Assembly (NCBI GenBank): GCA_030765065.1
Contig: CM060989.1
Location: 37,067,501 to 37,131,500 of the forward strand
Origin: Deroplatys truncata
Lineage: Eukaryota > Arthropoda > Insecta > Mantodea > Mantidae
Length of the DNA stretch: 64,000 nt
Reading direction: 5' to 3'
Shown here piece after piece: positions 43,560-54,306 of the stretch. Both the position numbers and the translations under genes were made by a program. How positions within the stretch are numbered: position 1 is the stretch's first letter; each line of letters starts with the position of its first letter. A model generated the notes under the pieces. The model saw only the letters and a list, made by a program, of their open reading frames with translations, searched no databases and was not told the origin of the DNA.

Positions 43560-45065
43560 GTTGAATTACTTATAAACTCATCATGGGGAAAGTCCAGTTA
43601 TAAAAATAGAATCTTTATAATACAAAAAAGGGCAGTCAGAGTAATGTTAAACCTTTGCAGCAACATAAGCTGCAAATCTTACTTCATACTGTTAAAAATC
43701 TTGAGTGTTCCTTCATTATACATTTTTGAAATTCTGGTAACGACGTATAAGCAGCAAAATAGTTTTAACTCAAATGCTGATATTCATGACTATAATACAA
43801 AAAATAAATCTAAACTGCACATTACAGGTCATAAAAGAACCCTATATGAAAAAAGTTTACATTATAATGGCATTCAATTATTTAATAAACTCCCCACGTA
43901 TTTAAAAAATCTGATGTGTTACACTCACATGACTTCCTCTACTCTTGTACAAACTATTTTTACAAACGCTTAATCTCCATATGCTTCATGTTAATCGAGA
44001 TATCGAGATGTCAATCTTATTGATAATTTTCTTGTAGATGCAAGGGGAATATGATAAGTTTTAAGCGATAGTCAAATATTTTAACGCTGGTTGCTATGTG
44101 GCGCATTCCATTCTCTTTGCATGTCCAGGACATAAAAAAATGAATAACGAATTTGAGAAAAAGTATAAGTATTGGAAAATTTAATGTAATAACAAGCAAT
44201 ATCTCGCAAACGGTTCACTCAACAAAAGAAATGTATATGACATAAATTGTGTATTTTAACGCGATCTACATTTTTCGTGTAGTAAACTTTTGTCTATCTC
44301 TTATGGTTTACCAGTTATGAAAAAGTCGTTCATAATGAAGAACACTTTTGGAGACATTGCCAGAAAATTCGAGATATACATTTTATTTGTCATGACAATA
44401 TCTTAAACATATGATAGTTTAATCAAAATCGTTAGAGCCGTTTTTGAGAAAATTAAAATTTTCGAAAAATGTTCCATGTAAAGGGTAGTCTGGGGTGGGG
44501 GGATTTTCTTGAAAACCTTCGTGTCGCATCTCTGGAAGATACTGAACCTAAATACCAAGTTTGGTGTTTATCCGACTGTTCGTTTTTGAGTTATGCTGTT
44601 CACAGACACACACACAGACACACAGACAGACACACACACGGACATGTTTCCAAAAATGCTCTTTTTGGATTCAGGGGGTCTCAAAACATGTATTTCTGGT
44701 GAAATCTCGGTATCGAATTTTTGGGTGGAATACAATACTTCCCCTACTTACTATACGTAGTAGAGAAAGTAAAAAGTTAAATCCCTAACAGTCTTCAAAA
44801 GAGATTTGAAAAAATTCCCTAACACAGGGTGGTCTTTATTCACCGGAAGAATGTCTAGAAATGAATTAGTTTATAAGCTTTCTTATGGAATATACTATGT
44901 TTACAATTCCAAAATTTAGTTTAGGTGCCTACTCATGTAATAAATCAGGATTTCTGTATTTGTGTATTACATCTAATTAGACCTGTTCTTTTTGTACTAA
45001 TAATTGTATTGCTGATGAAGCCAATATTTCGTATTGAAATCAAACGGTGAATAAATTTGAAAAAA
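43560..45065 (+). mobile_element. Jockey/CR1-type LINE 3' end split by SIR copy G
   Basis: The ORF2 C-terminus reads WGKSSYKNRIFIIQKRAVRV, then NADIHDYNTKNKSKLHI and GIQLFNKLPTYLKN up to 43909. After the SIR insert it resumes in frame as VKSLTVFKRDLKKFPNTGW to a stop near 44923. The 3' UTR ends near AATCAAACGGTGAATAAATT. Continuity of the protein across the insert dates the LINE before the SIR element. Confidence 0.8.
43910..44772 (+). mobile_element. SIR element, copy G, inserted in a LINE
   Basis: Full-length, starting TCTGATGTGTTACACTCAC directly after TTTAAAAAA and ending GTAGTAGAGAAAGTAA, followed by AAAGTTAAATCC of the LINE. It belongs to the subtype with TTTTAAGCGATAGTCAAAT. Its microsatellite (44604-44640) alternates CACACA and GACA units. 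The clean interruption of a known reading frame fixes the element ends. Confidence 0.8.
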
Positions 45066-45453
45066 TTTGTATTTGAGTCACTGCTAGATCCTCATAGAAA
45101 GTTTCAGCACCTTTTTAGAGGGAAAGCCATCTTCCTCCTTTCAAAGTCACAGAATTGTATAAATCCTTCCAGCTTTCCAGAAACAATCATCTCTGAAAAT
45201 GTTTGCAGCTGGATCATGATTTTGTAGTAATTGTAGCAAGAAAATGATTGAGGAAACACTATTGTCGTGTTCATTTATTCCAGGGATAGCAATACCAATG
45301 AAATGTTTGCAGAAATTGACAATACTAATAGTAAGTGCCTCTCTCATTAAATCAAGGAGAAGAGATATTTGTACTGGGTCTCTGTAACTAAGTTGTGATG
45401 TTAATTAACTCCTTGATTGCAAGTTTTTTTTTGTTTTTTTCCCCCCTTCCTAG

Positions 45454-45720
45454 GTACATGTGCTCACCAATATCATCCGTGACAGATGCTTTGATTCAGT
45501 ATGAGAATGCATTTGGACCCCCAGAATCCATAGATGCATATGCAAGAATTCCAGAGCCTCCTTATATACAGGAAGGCATTGAACCAGAGATTAGCAGTGG
45601 GCTCAAAGTATATGATCTTTGCTTTCATCTGTTGAAACTCTATAGCAGCAGAGCACATTCACTTGAGCAGTTACTGAATCCTGCCACCCATACAGCAGAT
45701 CCTTTGGATTACAGACTAAG
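45454..45720 (+). CDS. Nup98-96: Nup98-Nup96 exon: helical scaffold
   Basis: A long T/C tract (45423-45451) and TAG precede G|TACATG, which completes the tryptophan codon begun as TG. The donor is CTAAG|GTACAT. The 88 codons begin YMCSPISSVTDALIQYENAF, continue through LKVYDLCFHLLKLYSSRAHS and end LLNPATHTADPLDYRL. The DVCFHLLKLY-like helix and TADPLDYRLSW junction are among the most conserved parts of Nup96. The middle (PEPPYIQEGIEPEISSG) is a divergent loop. The exon leaves AG for serine. Confidence 0.94.
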
Positions 45721-47231
45721 GTACATATTGTTATCTATGCAATTGTGTAGACAAATTTTTTGCAGTAATTAAGCAGCTAGTATGAAAATGTTCTCTTGAA
45801 ACTTTTCCTGCAATGAAGGAATTTCAAATGTAACTTACTACAATCTCATGAATTTAAATGCATGTTTGTTTACATCATATTCAAAAGAACACTAATGTGT
45901 TGCTTGCTTAATCTTTGTGGCAATAAGTTTGGATTTGAAATTTTAATGTATAAATAAAGTTGGCTGGAAATTTGCCGAATTATGTTGACAGGGCTCTGGA
46001 AAACAAAAATTTATTTGTTGAAGACTAAGGGTTTGTACTGTGATCACAGATAAACTATTAAATACCAATACGTACACTGCAGTTTATATAATTGAAAGAT
46101 AATGTTTTCTGCTGTACTACCAATGGATTTTAAATAGTGCATTAGTATTTGCAAGATTGGGTATTATTTTTATTACAATGGTGATAATTCACACCAAATA
46201 ATAGAATTTTTGTCTTGTAATGCAGGTGCAACATCACTCGTTTGTCTCCTTCAATTCTTTCTATGTTAAATAAGTGTTTCAACAGTGCTGTTATCAGTAA
46301 GTTATTAGGGACTGAAGATTTACATCATTGTAATTGTTTATAAGAAAATAACTAAAGAATATTCATTAAAACATATCTTTAATATGTTTAAGGCTTTAAA
46401 TTGAGAATTCCATTCACTAAAAAAGAAAAGAACATATGATCTCTTCAATCTAATACTCTTATATCACAAGGAAAAAATTAAAATCATTTTCAGTATAAAT
46501 ATATCATAAAATACAGAAATGGTTGTTGTTGTTCACCAATGGCACTGGGGATTAATTGATCTGCATCATTTTCCCTCTGGTTTCCCAATATAAAGTCTGT
46601 AAGTTATCACATTTAAGGCCTAATTTTTTTGGCTTGGGAAGCATGCCTGTGTTGTAGTCCATTTAGCGTTACCCAGGGAACACCGCATGGAGGTGGACTA
46701 CATTGTTCCCCAATACAGAAATGGAGGGAGTAGGGAATTTGTTCTGCATACGAAAAGTTTCAATAAAAATCATCTACTATTTCACACTCTTGAGCGCTAA
46801 CAGCTTACACACAATCTCGAGGATAATATTTTTTATTGTCATTCAGAATAAATAACAGGAATAATGGCATTCTATGCATGTGTATGAAATGTGGGACAAC
46901 ATTGAAATAAAATATATATATATATATATTTACATTGGTAAATGAACCCTAAACATATAGTTGCTGTAAGTACTCATGCTCTGACACCACTGATTTTAAC
47001 CATTCAGCTAACCTAACTAAAAGTTCAAGGTTAACTTTTTATACAGTAACAACTTCATTCCTCTCAAGTTAAAACAACATCATACATGCTCTGTTTCATT
47101 CAGTATTCCACTGAATTAAGTAGTCAATATGTTGTGCATACTTGGACATAAAAGGGGAAATAAAGTCGTGGAAATCTTCAAAGTGGGTTAATGTGTTACA
47201 TTGGCTTCCACTGCAGTTGATTTAAATTTCA
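45721..47231. other. Intronic DNA with AT microsatellite
   Basis: Holds an (AT)n run at 46912-46929. A 9-bp inverted pair TGTAGTCCA/TGGACTACA (about 46654-46701) brackets a GC-richer stretch. No element was assigned. Confidence 0.45.
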
Positions 47232-47486
47232 TATCCTCCATAGAGTGTCTTCCATGGGTCAGGGGTGCCATGCTAGCCTGTAGTTCCCAAGGTCATGGGG
47301 GAGTGTGATGATTCTTTTTAGGCATAAAAATACTTTCTTTCTTCCTTCCTTCGGAAGGGAAGTGAAGCTGGTGGTTCCATGTCATAGATTTATGGCACAT
47401 AAAAGAGCCTCAAGCCTGATAAAGAGGCCTTTGAGCAACATTTCTGGTCTTTCTCGCCAATATGGGATGGAATCTTGCGGTTTCTG
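47232..47486 (+). mobile_element. tRNA-derived SINE, copy 2 (degraded head)
   Basis: It shares with the SINE at 62475-62744 the GCCTGTAGTTCCCAAGGTC segment, the CTTCCTTCGGAAGG motif, GTCATAGATTTATGGC and GCCTGATAAAGAGGCCT. The tRNA head is damaged: the left acceptor arm and box B are lost. It lies in the intron between two Nup96 exons. Confidence 0.7.
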
Positions 47487-47661
47487 TCCCAGAAATGTGC
47501 TGATATGGCTGATTATAGAAAATATGACAGAAATGGTCCTTAAGACAAATTTTCAGATCTCTCATTGGGAAGAGAAGTGTGGAAACTTATCTCAAAGAAC
47601 ATTTCCATCACATTTTCAATAAGCATACAGATAAATCAGCCATATCAGCACATTTCTGGGA
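47487..47661. repeat. 28-bp perfect inverted pair
   Basis: 47487-47514 and 47634-47661 are exact reverse complements (TCCCAGAAATGTGC... and its mirror), separated by 119 bp. It may be the ends of a small foldback, but no target duplication is evident. Confidence 0.6.
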
Positions 47662-48151
47662 CTTAAACCAGCTGAGAAATCAGATAGATCAGCAAAAAAC
47701 TTAAAATTACTAAAACCATTAAATAAGGTCATTGACCTTAGCACGTAGAAGATCTTAATAAAGAAGTTCAACAACCACCTCATGAACTTTGACGCCACTG
47801 AGGACAAAGTGATTTTCAAGTACATCAAGTCTTCATCAGCGGCACTCATTAAAATTTTGAGTAAATGAAGCAATAAGAGTATGTTCAGTCATACCATCTA
47901 TCTTCTGTTAATGGTTTCTTTAGGTCATAGCTTTTGGATGCTGAGAGAAAAGTTCATCTAAAAGTGGAATCATTGCAAAAATTCAAACTAAATTTTCTAA
48001 TTTGGCCTCTAAGAAGGCAGACTACCCCAAAATCAGTGAAGCAGAATAGCATTTATAACTTTAAACCAGTTTAAAACCTGATTAAAATAGCAGTATGAGA
48101 GCTCCAACTTCAAAGTATAGAGTCTGTTTATAATACATATTGTACTTGCAG

Positions 48152-48307
48152 CTGGTTCCTGCAGCAAGTATTGAATGCCTTAGGCTACACACACAATTCA
48201 GCGCACTCAGAAGCCATGATTCATATGAGTTTTGCGTCACAGTTAGAGAGTCAAGGACAGTGGCACTGGGCAGCCTTTGTTCTACTACATTTGAAAGACG
48301 TTACAAG
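48152..48307 (+). CDS. Nup98-96: Nup98-Nup96 exon: helical scaffold
   Basis: Acceptor TACTTGCAG, donor ACAAG|GTAATA. C completes a serine codon, and the following 51 codons read WFLQQVLNALGYTHNSAHSE, then HMSFASQLESQGQWHWAAFV and LLHLKDVT. The SW-L-VL-ALNYTH opening and YAGQLE-G-W-WA-FVLLH continuation define the tail module of Nup96. The phase-2 junction SW matches the family exactly, and the frame is clean. Confidence 0.94.
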
Positions 48308-48777
48308 GTAATAATGCATCATTAATTCTTAGTAGAGTTGTTTTCATTTAGGTTCAGTTTTAGAAGGGGTGGGAGTAACGAATCCCTAACCACCTCGATC
48401 ATTACTGATCCATTGTGCATCCTTTTATTGTTTAGTCACTCAAAATAACTGCATCCTTTGTAAAGGAGGCTAACTTTCTTTCTGAGACATTTGCATCAAT
48501 TTTGAAAATTTAAGCCAGTGCTCCATCACGCACTTTACAAGGGATAATGTGATTTTTAACTTTGTTAGCATGAAACAGCTGAAATTTTCTCAAATTAATA
48601 CAGTTAATTAAGTTGGCTAACTTATTGTTAATATAAAATATAAATGATATGGACTTGTGATTATTAGTCAACTAAAAGTAGTATTAAACTTTTAAAAAAT
48701 CTGTTAGGCTCAGTTTAGCATGGAATGATCCATTTATTGAAATATTTGATTATGGTATCATTTTATTCTTAATGTAG
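48308..48777. other. Short 470-bp intron, no repeats
   Basis: The only intron here under 1 kb. It is free of recognised elements. Confidence 0.7.
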
Positions 48778-48933
48778 CATCAAGGCAGCTATTTTTGACT
48801 TGCTGGGTCGCAATGTGGAGCTTTCTGATGATCCTGACTACATTGCTAAGGAAGAGTTCTTATGCAATGATCTCAAGATACCCTCAGAGTGGATCTATGA
48901 GGCAAAAGCTACCTTAGCCTCTGCACATGGCCG
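48778..48933 (+). CDS. Nup98-96: Nup98-Nup96 exon: helical scaffold
   Basis: The acceptor is AATGTAG with a weak pyrimidine tract; the donor CCG|GTAAGT is consensus. C joins AG to give serine, then 51 codons read IKAAIFDLLGRNVELSDDPD, then FLCNDLKIPSEWIYEAKATL and ASAHG. The family pattern is a short helix, a variable loop and the KL-VP-KWIHEAKA helix, here KIPSEWIYEAKA. It leaves CG for an arginine codon. The next intron is about 7 kb and crowded with transposons. Confidence 0.93.
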
Positions 48934-49194
48934 GTAAGTTACTACAGTGACACCGTTCTACTACATTAGTTTTCATTAAGAGACGGTTACAATGGTAGGT
49001 GTATTTCGGTCAACGGTGAGTCACATTCTTTCTAGCCCGTTTAGTTATTTACATCTAGTTGACTAATTGTAATGGATACACAATAGTAAACATTAATGAA
49101 AGAGATACACTAATGGAGGCATTCATAGCATAATCCATAATAAACCTAGCACAGTGCCATCGTTTTATGCCAAGGTCTAAACCGTCTTATATAT

Positions 49195-50520
49195 GAGGGT
49201 AATCCCAAAAGTAAGGTCTCCAATTTTTTTTAAAATACAAAGAAACTTTTATTGACAACAAATGGTACATAGTTTTGAAGCTATAACATTTGTCTATTTT
49301 TCCACATAATCACCATTTCGGTCAATGAATTTTTGTAGACGCTGTGGCAGTTTTTGTATGCCCATGTCATACCAGCTTGCCCCTAAGCTCTTGAAAAAGT
49401 GATGGGCCTCATTTTTCACTTCTTCGTCGTCACCGAAGCGCCTTCCAGCCAAGTGTTCTTTCAACTTGGGAAACAAGTGGTAGTCACTGGGTGCTAAGTC
49501 CGGACTATAGGGTGGATGGGTGATGGTTTCTCATCCAAACTGTTGCAGAAGATTCATGGTTTGACGGGCGGTGTGTGGGTGAGCATTATCATGGAGAAGG
49601 CTTATGCCCTTGCTCAACATTCCTCTTCTACGGTTCTGAATTGCCCGTCCGACTATTTTTAATGTCTGTCAATACCTGTTGGCATTTATTGTTGTCCCAG
49701 GATCCATAAAGTCGACCAACAATATCCCCTTTCGATCCCAAAACACAGTTGCCATGACTTTACCGGCAGACTGTGTTCTCTTGAATTTTCACGGCTTGGG
49801 TGAACCGGAATGCCGCCACTCACGTGATTGTTGTTTGGTCTCAGGTGTGAAGTGGAAAGCCCAGGTTTCATCACCCGTGACTATTGAATCCAAAAGGTTG
49901 TCCTTTTCATCTGCATAGCATTGAAGAAATTGGCGGGAAGTTTCAGCGCGTCGCCTTTTGTGTTCTTCTGTCAGCATTCTTGGGACCCATCTTGCGCACA
50001 CCTTCCGAAATTTCAACTCTTCAATCAAAGTCCGATGAACAGTGCTTCAAGAAATCTCAGGAACAACAATGCAGAGCTCATCAAGAGTGTTCCGCCGATC
50101 TTGTTGCACGATTTGTTCAACCTTTGCAATTGTTTCGTCAGAAATGGACGGTCTCCTGCTTCTTTCCTCGTCATGAATTTCCGTGCGACCATTTGCAAAT
50201 TCTCTACACCACTTGCGGACATTTTTGACATCCATACAAGACTCTCCATACACTTCCATTAACTGTCGATGAATTTCAACAGGTTTAACTCCTTTTGCAC
50301 TAAAAAACCGAATAACTGCGCGAACTTCGCACCTGGCGGTAGTGGCTAACGGGAGCTCCATTATAACTGGCTGCCAAGCCAAGACTGAGGGCAATAAGGG
50401 ATGTGCGGTGGTTTCTGAAGAGAGTGGAGGGAGGAAGGAAAAAAGCAGTATGGCCAACGTCCACAAACAGTTTACCTGCGATCCCAGCGCTTTGGAGACC
50501 TTACTTTTGGGATTACCCTC
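49195..50520 (-). mobile_element. Mariner transposon, full length
   Basis: The termini GAGGGTAATCCCAAAAGTAA and its continuation GGTCTCC occur at 49195 and, inverted, ending at 50520, about 27 bp matching perfectly by eye. The 1326-bp size is normal for mariner. The left border has TATAT before the repeat; the right border reads GTGCGTAT, so the TA duplication is eroded. It lies in the intron after Nup96 exon 7, opposite to the host gene, and is distinct in sequence from the mariner at 29157. Confidence 0.9.
49294..50361 (-). pseudogene. Mariner transposase, one frame with four TGA stops
   Basis: From ATG at 50361 to TAG at 49294 is 356 codons in one frame without any frameshift, the normal mariner length. 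It is interrupted only at 50049-50047, 49791-49789, 49671-49669 and 49533-49531, all TGA. Visible parts are the N-terminal helix-turn-helix (IRFFSAKGVKPVEIHRQL), WVPRML, the first aspartate in SIVTGDETW, the second in LLHDNAHPH, the third 34 residues later in YSPDLAPSDYHLFP, and the GDYVEK tail. All three catalytic aspartates remain. It would be inactive unless the stops were read through, which I do not suggest. Confidence 0.88.
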
Positions 50521-50715
50521 GTGCGTATCGGCCGAGACAGCTGAGACCTTGGTATTGTGCCACTGCACAGAAGCAGTGCAGGATGTGTCAAGGGTACTTC
50601 ATCAGCTGTAAGCTGCCTCAGTCTTTGCTTTGTCTTTGTGCTGTTAAGTGTTTTGACAATACATGTGTTGTGTGTGATTTCCTCAGGAATGTTATTTTCT
50701 TATTAGTCCACGGAA

Positions 50716-51060
50716 ATGCCTGCCAACAAATTCACGCTTGAACAGCAATTTTTATGTACGATACATATGTGAAAACTGAATCATGTAGACAGGTGTGTAG
50801 ACAATTTCAACAGCAATTTCCTGGTTATTCAGTTCCGGGTAGAGACACTGAGAGATGTTTGGTCAATAAATTTAGAATAACAGGATTGCTAAACACTAAA
50901 AGGTAAAGTTTATAGGAACAATCCCCACACCATAGACAAACTTAAGGGCAATATAAAAGCAGAAATTATGAACATTATACAAGAAGAACTTATGCATGTA
51001 CATCTTCGCGCAATGTACACCACTTTCAACAAAGTTAGTACTCATGTTATGTTACTAATA
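50716..51060 (+). mobile_element. Internally deleted DDE transposon remnant
   Basis: The N-terminal helix-turn-helix region (YVKTESCRQVCRQFQQQFPG, then LVNKFRITGLLNTKR) is followed within a few bases by a C-terminal block (VYRNNPHTIDKLKGNI, then EIMNIIQEELMHV). The catalytic domain between them is gone. The C-terminal block matches that in the foldback element at 18490-19136 (VYRSNPRTLQELGENI). It begins with a plausible ATG at 50716, though the frame shifts within 60 bp. Confidence 0.65.
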
Positions 51061-51259
51061 TTTGTGAGTAAGTAATGCAGGAGTTACAGAACAGAAAACC
51101 CCACAGTGTAGTAGACTGTGCAGAGCATGCATTCGTCCGATCCACGGCCTTGGCATAAAACGAAGGCACTGTACATGTGAAACATTAGATGATGTCTTAT
51201 GAAAAATGCATGAAAGTTAATGCTTCAATGTGAAGAAGTATTTTTTCTTCAATTTGTAG

Positions 51260-52240
51260 TTTGTATATTAAGCTCCACGCTTGTACGCCAATTTGAGGTA
51301 GTTATTATTATGATGGTAGTTGTTTGGAGGAGTTTGCCTCACAGATGTAAATTTAAGAAGTATGTTTGTTGCCAACTTTAAAAAAATTATTTAGCTGGAT
51401 GCTGGATATGAGATGTGAGAATTCCTGCATATGTGCGTCACTTTGAAGAAGTATTTAAACCAACGTTTTTAAGATACACTTTGATGTTGTTTGATGCTTG
51501 GCGCGTAATATTATTTAAACTTGCCTCGGCTGCTTCAGTCGCACTATAGAAACACAAGTTCTTTTCAGGTTGTGATAAGACAAAAATTAGAAGACGTCAC
51601 AGAATTTATTTTTTAATTTCTCTTCTTTTTATTTCTCTTTATACTTGGATATTTTATAAACACAACACTTTATAAAAGAAAACTGTGAGCACTTTATACA
51701 TTTTAGTGGAGAACACAATTTTTACCATCCGTACTCTACAACATCTTACCCACGACTTTCACGTCTGCTCTTTACAACATCTTGCCCGCGACGGACTGAA
51801 TTCAATGGTAAAAACCTTATAGCTTCGGTAATGCCAGTCTCTTATTGGCTAATTCTAGTCCAATAGAATTTAAGTATTCAAACTAAAACTTTTCTTTACT
51901 GTTGATTGGCTAATTCCAAACTTTAAGCAAAACTTACGTTATTACCAATCTTTTCATGAGCAGTATTTTTTTAAATTTCCAGATACATTATTGTCACAAA
52001 GTTTACATTATTACCTCATTATTAACAACCTAAAGCATATTATTCTCACAGTTTTTGCACTATTAGAGTATATAAACATTTACATAACATTAATAAATAC
52101 GTTTACAATAAAAATAAGTATTTACAATGATTTTACGTACAATTTAAATAATAATTATATACATATTGTTTTTAAGGTGGGCTGTTATTGAATTTAATTA
52201 TAATAAAACACAATTAATACCATTTAGGCATTAAAATATG
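51260..52240 (+). repeat. Dispersed repeat R, copy 3
   Basis: Same orientation as copy 2. It has the GCTCCACGCTTGTACGCCAA and TTTGAAGAAG subrepeats, GCCTCGGCTGCTTCAG, TTCTAGTCCAATAGAAT and GGTGGGCTGTTATTGAA. It ends in ATGCCTCAA. Confidence 0.6.
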
Positions 52241-52329
52241 CCTCAACTGGTACCAGGCTGTAAATAACACTTGCCTTAATCACAGCATTGGCACATAAAC
52301 AAAATAAAGATTGAATTTGTAATAAGTTA

Positions 52330-52830
52330 TACTATGTTTACACAAATCTTCACTTACTAAGTTTTTAAAACTGGAACATTTTCGAGGACATTCGTCCTGA
52401 TCATCATCAGGAGTTAGGTGACTGAAACATGTTCCTTCCTCTTCCCCCCTCTCCTGGCTGGATTGGATCCTGCTGCTATCTATTGGTAGGTTAACAAAGC
52501 TCTAACTTGCTGGTAGGATTTTAAAATTTATATTATCTGCATTCTTGAGACAATGAATATTTTCTCCCAGATAGTCGGTTCTGGTGATGAGGAAACTGGT
52601 TTTAACAACTTTATGACATGACCAGTGTTGTGGTTCTCAGACCAAAAATGATGTGAAACAGCAGATTTGTGTATCCTATGTAATATTTCTCACAATCTTC
52701 ACAATTGATCTGGCAGATTTCTGATTTAGTCCATCTGAAGCTTTGTTTTTGAGCAGTTTATTCTGCTGAACAAATTCAACATGAAGAATACTTAACTGTT
52801 TACACTGCTTCTGTTTTTAATAATTAAAAT
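52330..52830. repeat. Module with hammerhead-like core, related to 36.7 and 41.6 kb
   Basis: The minus strand at 52410-52378 reads CTGATGA followed, after a few bases, by a perfect 5-bp stem AGGAC/GTCCT and CGAAAA. The downstream tail at 52780-52825 (ATGAAGAATACTTAACTGTT) matches the tails after the other two module copies. Confidence 0.55.
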
Positions 52831-53204
52831 AAAGATTGTTGACTTACACTGATTCATCTATGCAACCAAGCTTGTGCATTAACACTTCAAGTGGTGGTGG
52901 CAGTGGTCAATCTTCCCAAGCTAGAAATAAAGAATGTTTGTTTACATTTAAAATTCATCTAAATCATTTAGATTATCATCATAGTTAAACATATCTTAAA
53001 TATTAAAATAGTAAAGCATGTTCATATTTTAACATCTAGTCACACTTAACCTCTTCAGACCTGGTATGTCCTATACGTCACACACCTTAAAGCTTGTTTA
53101 TGTTGTGTGAGTACAGCTGCTGTATTCGACCATAATACTAACCAAACTTAGATTCTTAAAGTCTCTGTGTTTTGTGACTGCACATATAATTCAGTTCAGT
53201 AATA

Positions 53205-54120
53205 CATTAAACTTGTGATTATCTGAACTAATTGGGAATGAGACTATCTCAGATATGGAATAACTTGGATAATACAAAGATAATGTGCAAATAGGTAATA
53301 AATGACACAACAAAAATGCTTAAAACTACATCGTAATTGTTTATTACAACATAATTCCTTAAAATTTACATTCATTACTTTATACAGTTTAAATAAAGAA
53401 TAAGCAGATTACTTTTTGAAAAATTCTTTCATAGGTTTTTGGGTTAACTCCTTGCCTGTCTTGGGTGCTTCAGTTTAATGCCAATACTGCAGTGTTGTGG
53501 AACAATAGATAAAGTGGTGTAGACTTTTCTTGCTGTTCAATGTAGGCTATTGCAGCTTTGATCACCTGAAGTCCCTCAGAATGTGATATAGTCGGCATCA
53601 TGCTCCACTTCCAGATCAACAATAGCATCGTCATAAGCAACCTTTTTATTGTGTTAAATCTTGTTTTCAGAGAAACCACACACCATTTCCGTTTGCTACT
53701 TACACTGTACTACTCGCCCAAAATAGGCCCATATAGATTTAAACATCATGGCTACCTCAACAAACATCTACACTGGGTTGACATAGCAGAATCTCTTCTA
53801 TGCCCTTTCTGTGAACTTGAAGACATGTAAAGAAACCATCTACTCCATTGCCCAGCTTTCGATATTAACATACCAACTAACCAAATTTAAACACCACCGT
53901 AACAATTGGATATATTGACAATGTAACAGGGACTTGACTCTGCTGACAGTAAACAAGCAACACTTGCATATAGCTGCAGAACCATTTAACTTTGTTGATA
54001 CATGCCGCTAGCACTGCACTGATAAAAAAAAAAAAAAGTGTGTTTAATTTCCAGCAACTCGCTAGGTTAATCAGTAGCCTCAATTAATCAGGACTTAGTT
54101 AATTGCAAGTCTACTGTAAT
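53205..54120 (-). mobile_element. Pogo/Tigger-type relic with a LINE scrap
   Basis: The minus strand at 53679-53470 encodes ISHSEGLQVIKAAIAYIEQQ, the C-terminal helix typical of pogo/Tigger transposases. The ends resemble each other loosely: the right end in reverse complement reads ACAGTAGACTTGCAATTA, the left AACTTGTGATTA. Between them, 53690-53880 (plus) is a LINE scrap with LLCPFCELEDM and a later HLLHCPAF, a CPFC zinc knuckle. Both parts are pseudogenes. Confidence 0.55.
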
Positions 54121-54306
54121 AGAGAAATAATATTGAATAGAGAAGCAAGAGTAACTGCTCATGGTTAAAGTTCTTCTAGATCACATTAACACTTGTTCAG
54201 TAGATATTCCTTATTTAAAGTGCCTTTAGTACCAGTGATAATCTTTAAATAGTATTACTCATCTATCATTAATATGTCTTTCTGGGATATTTGTGATTAC
54301 ACTATG

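Noticed and set aside
47305..47622. 105-codon open frame
   Set aside because: Runs through a SINE and half of an inverted pair; chance frame.
50047..50568. 173-codon minus-strand frame as a separate gene
   Set aside because: It is the N-terminal part of the mariner transposase; its first ~70 residues lie outside the transposon's coding start and partly outside its terminal repeat.
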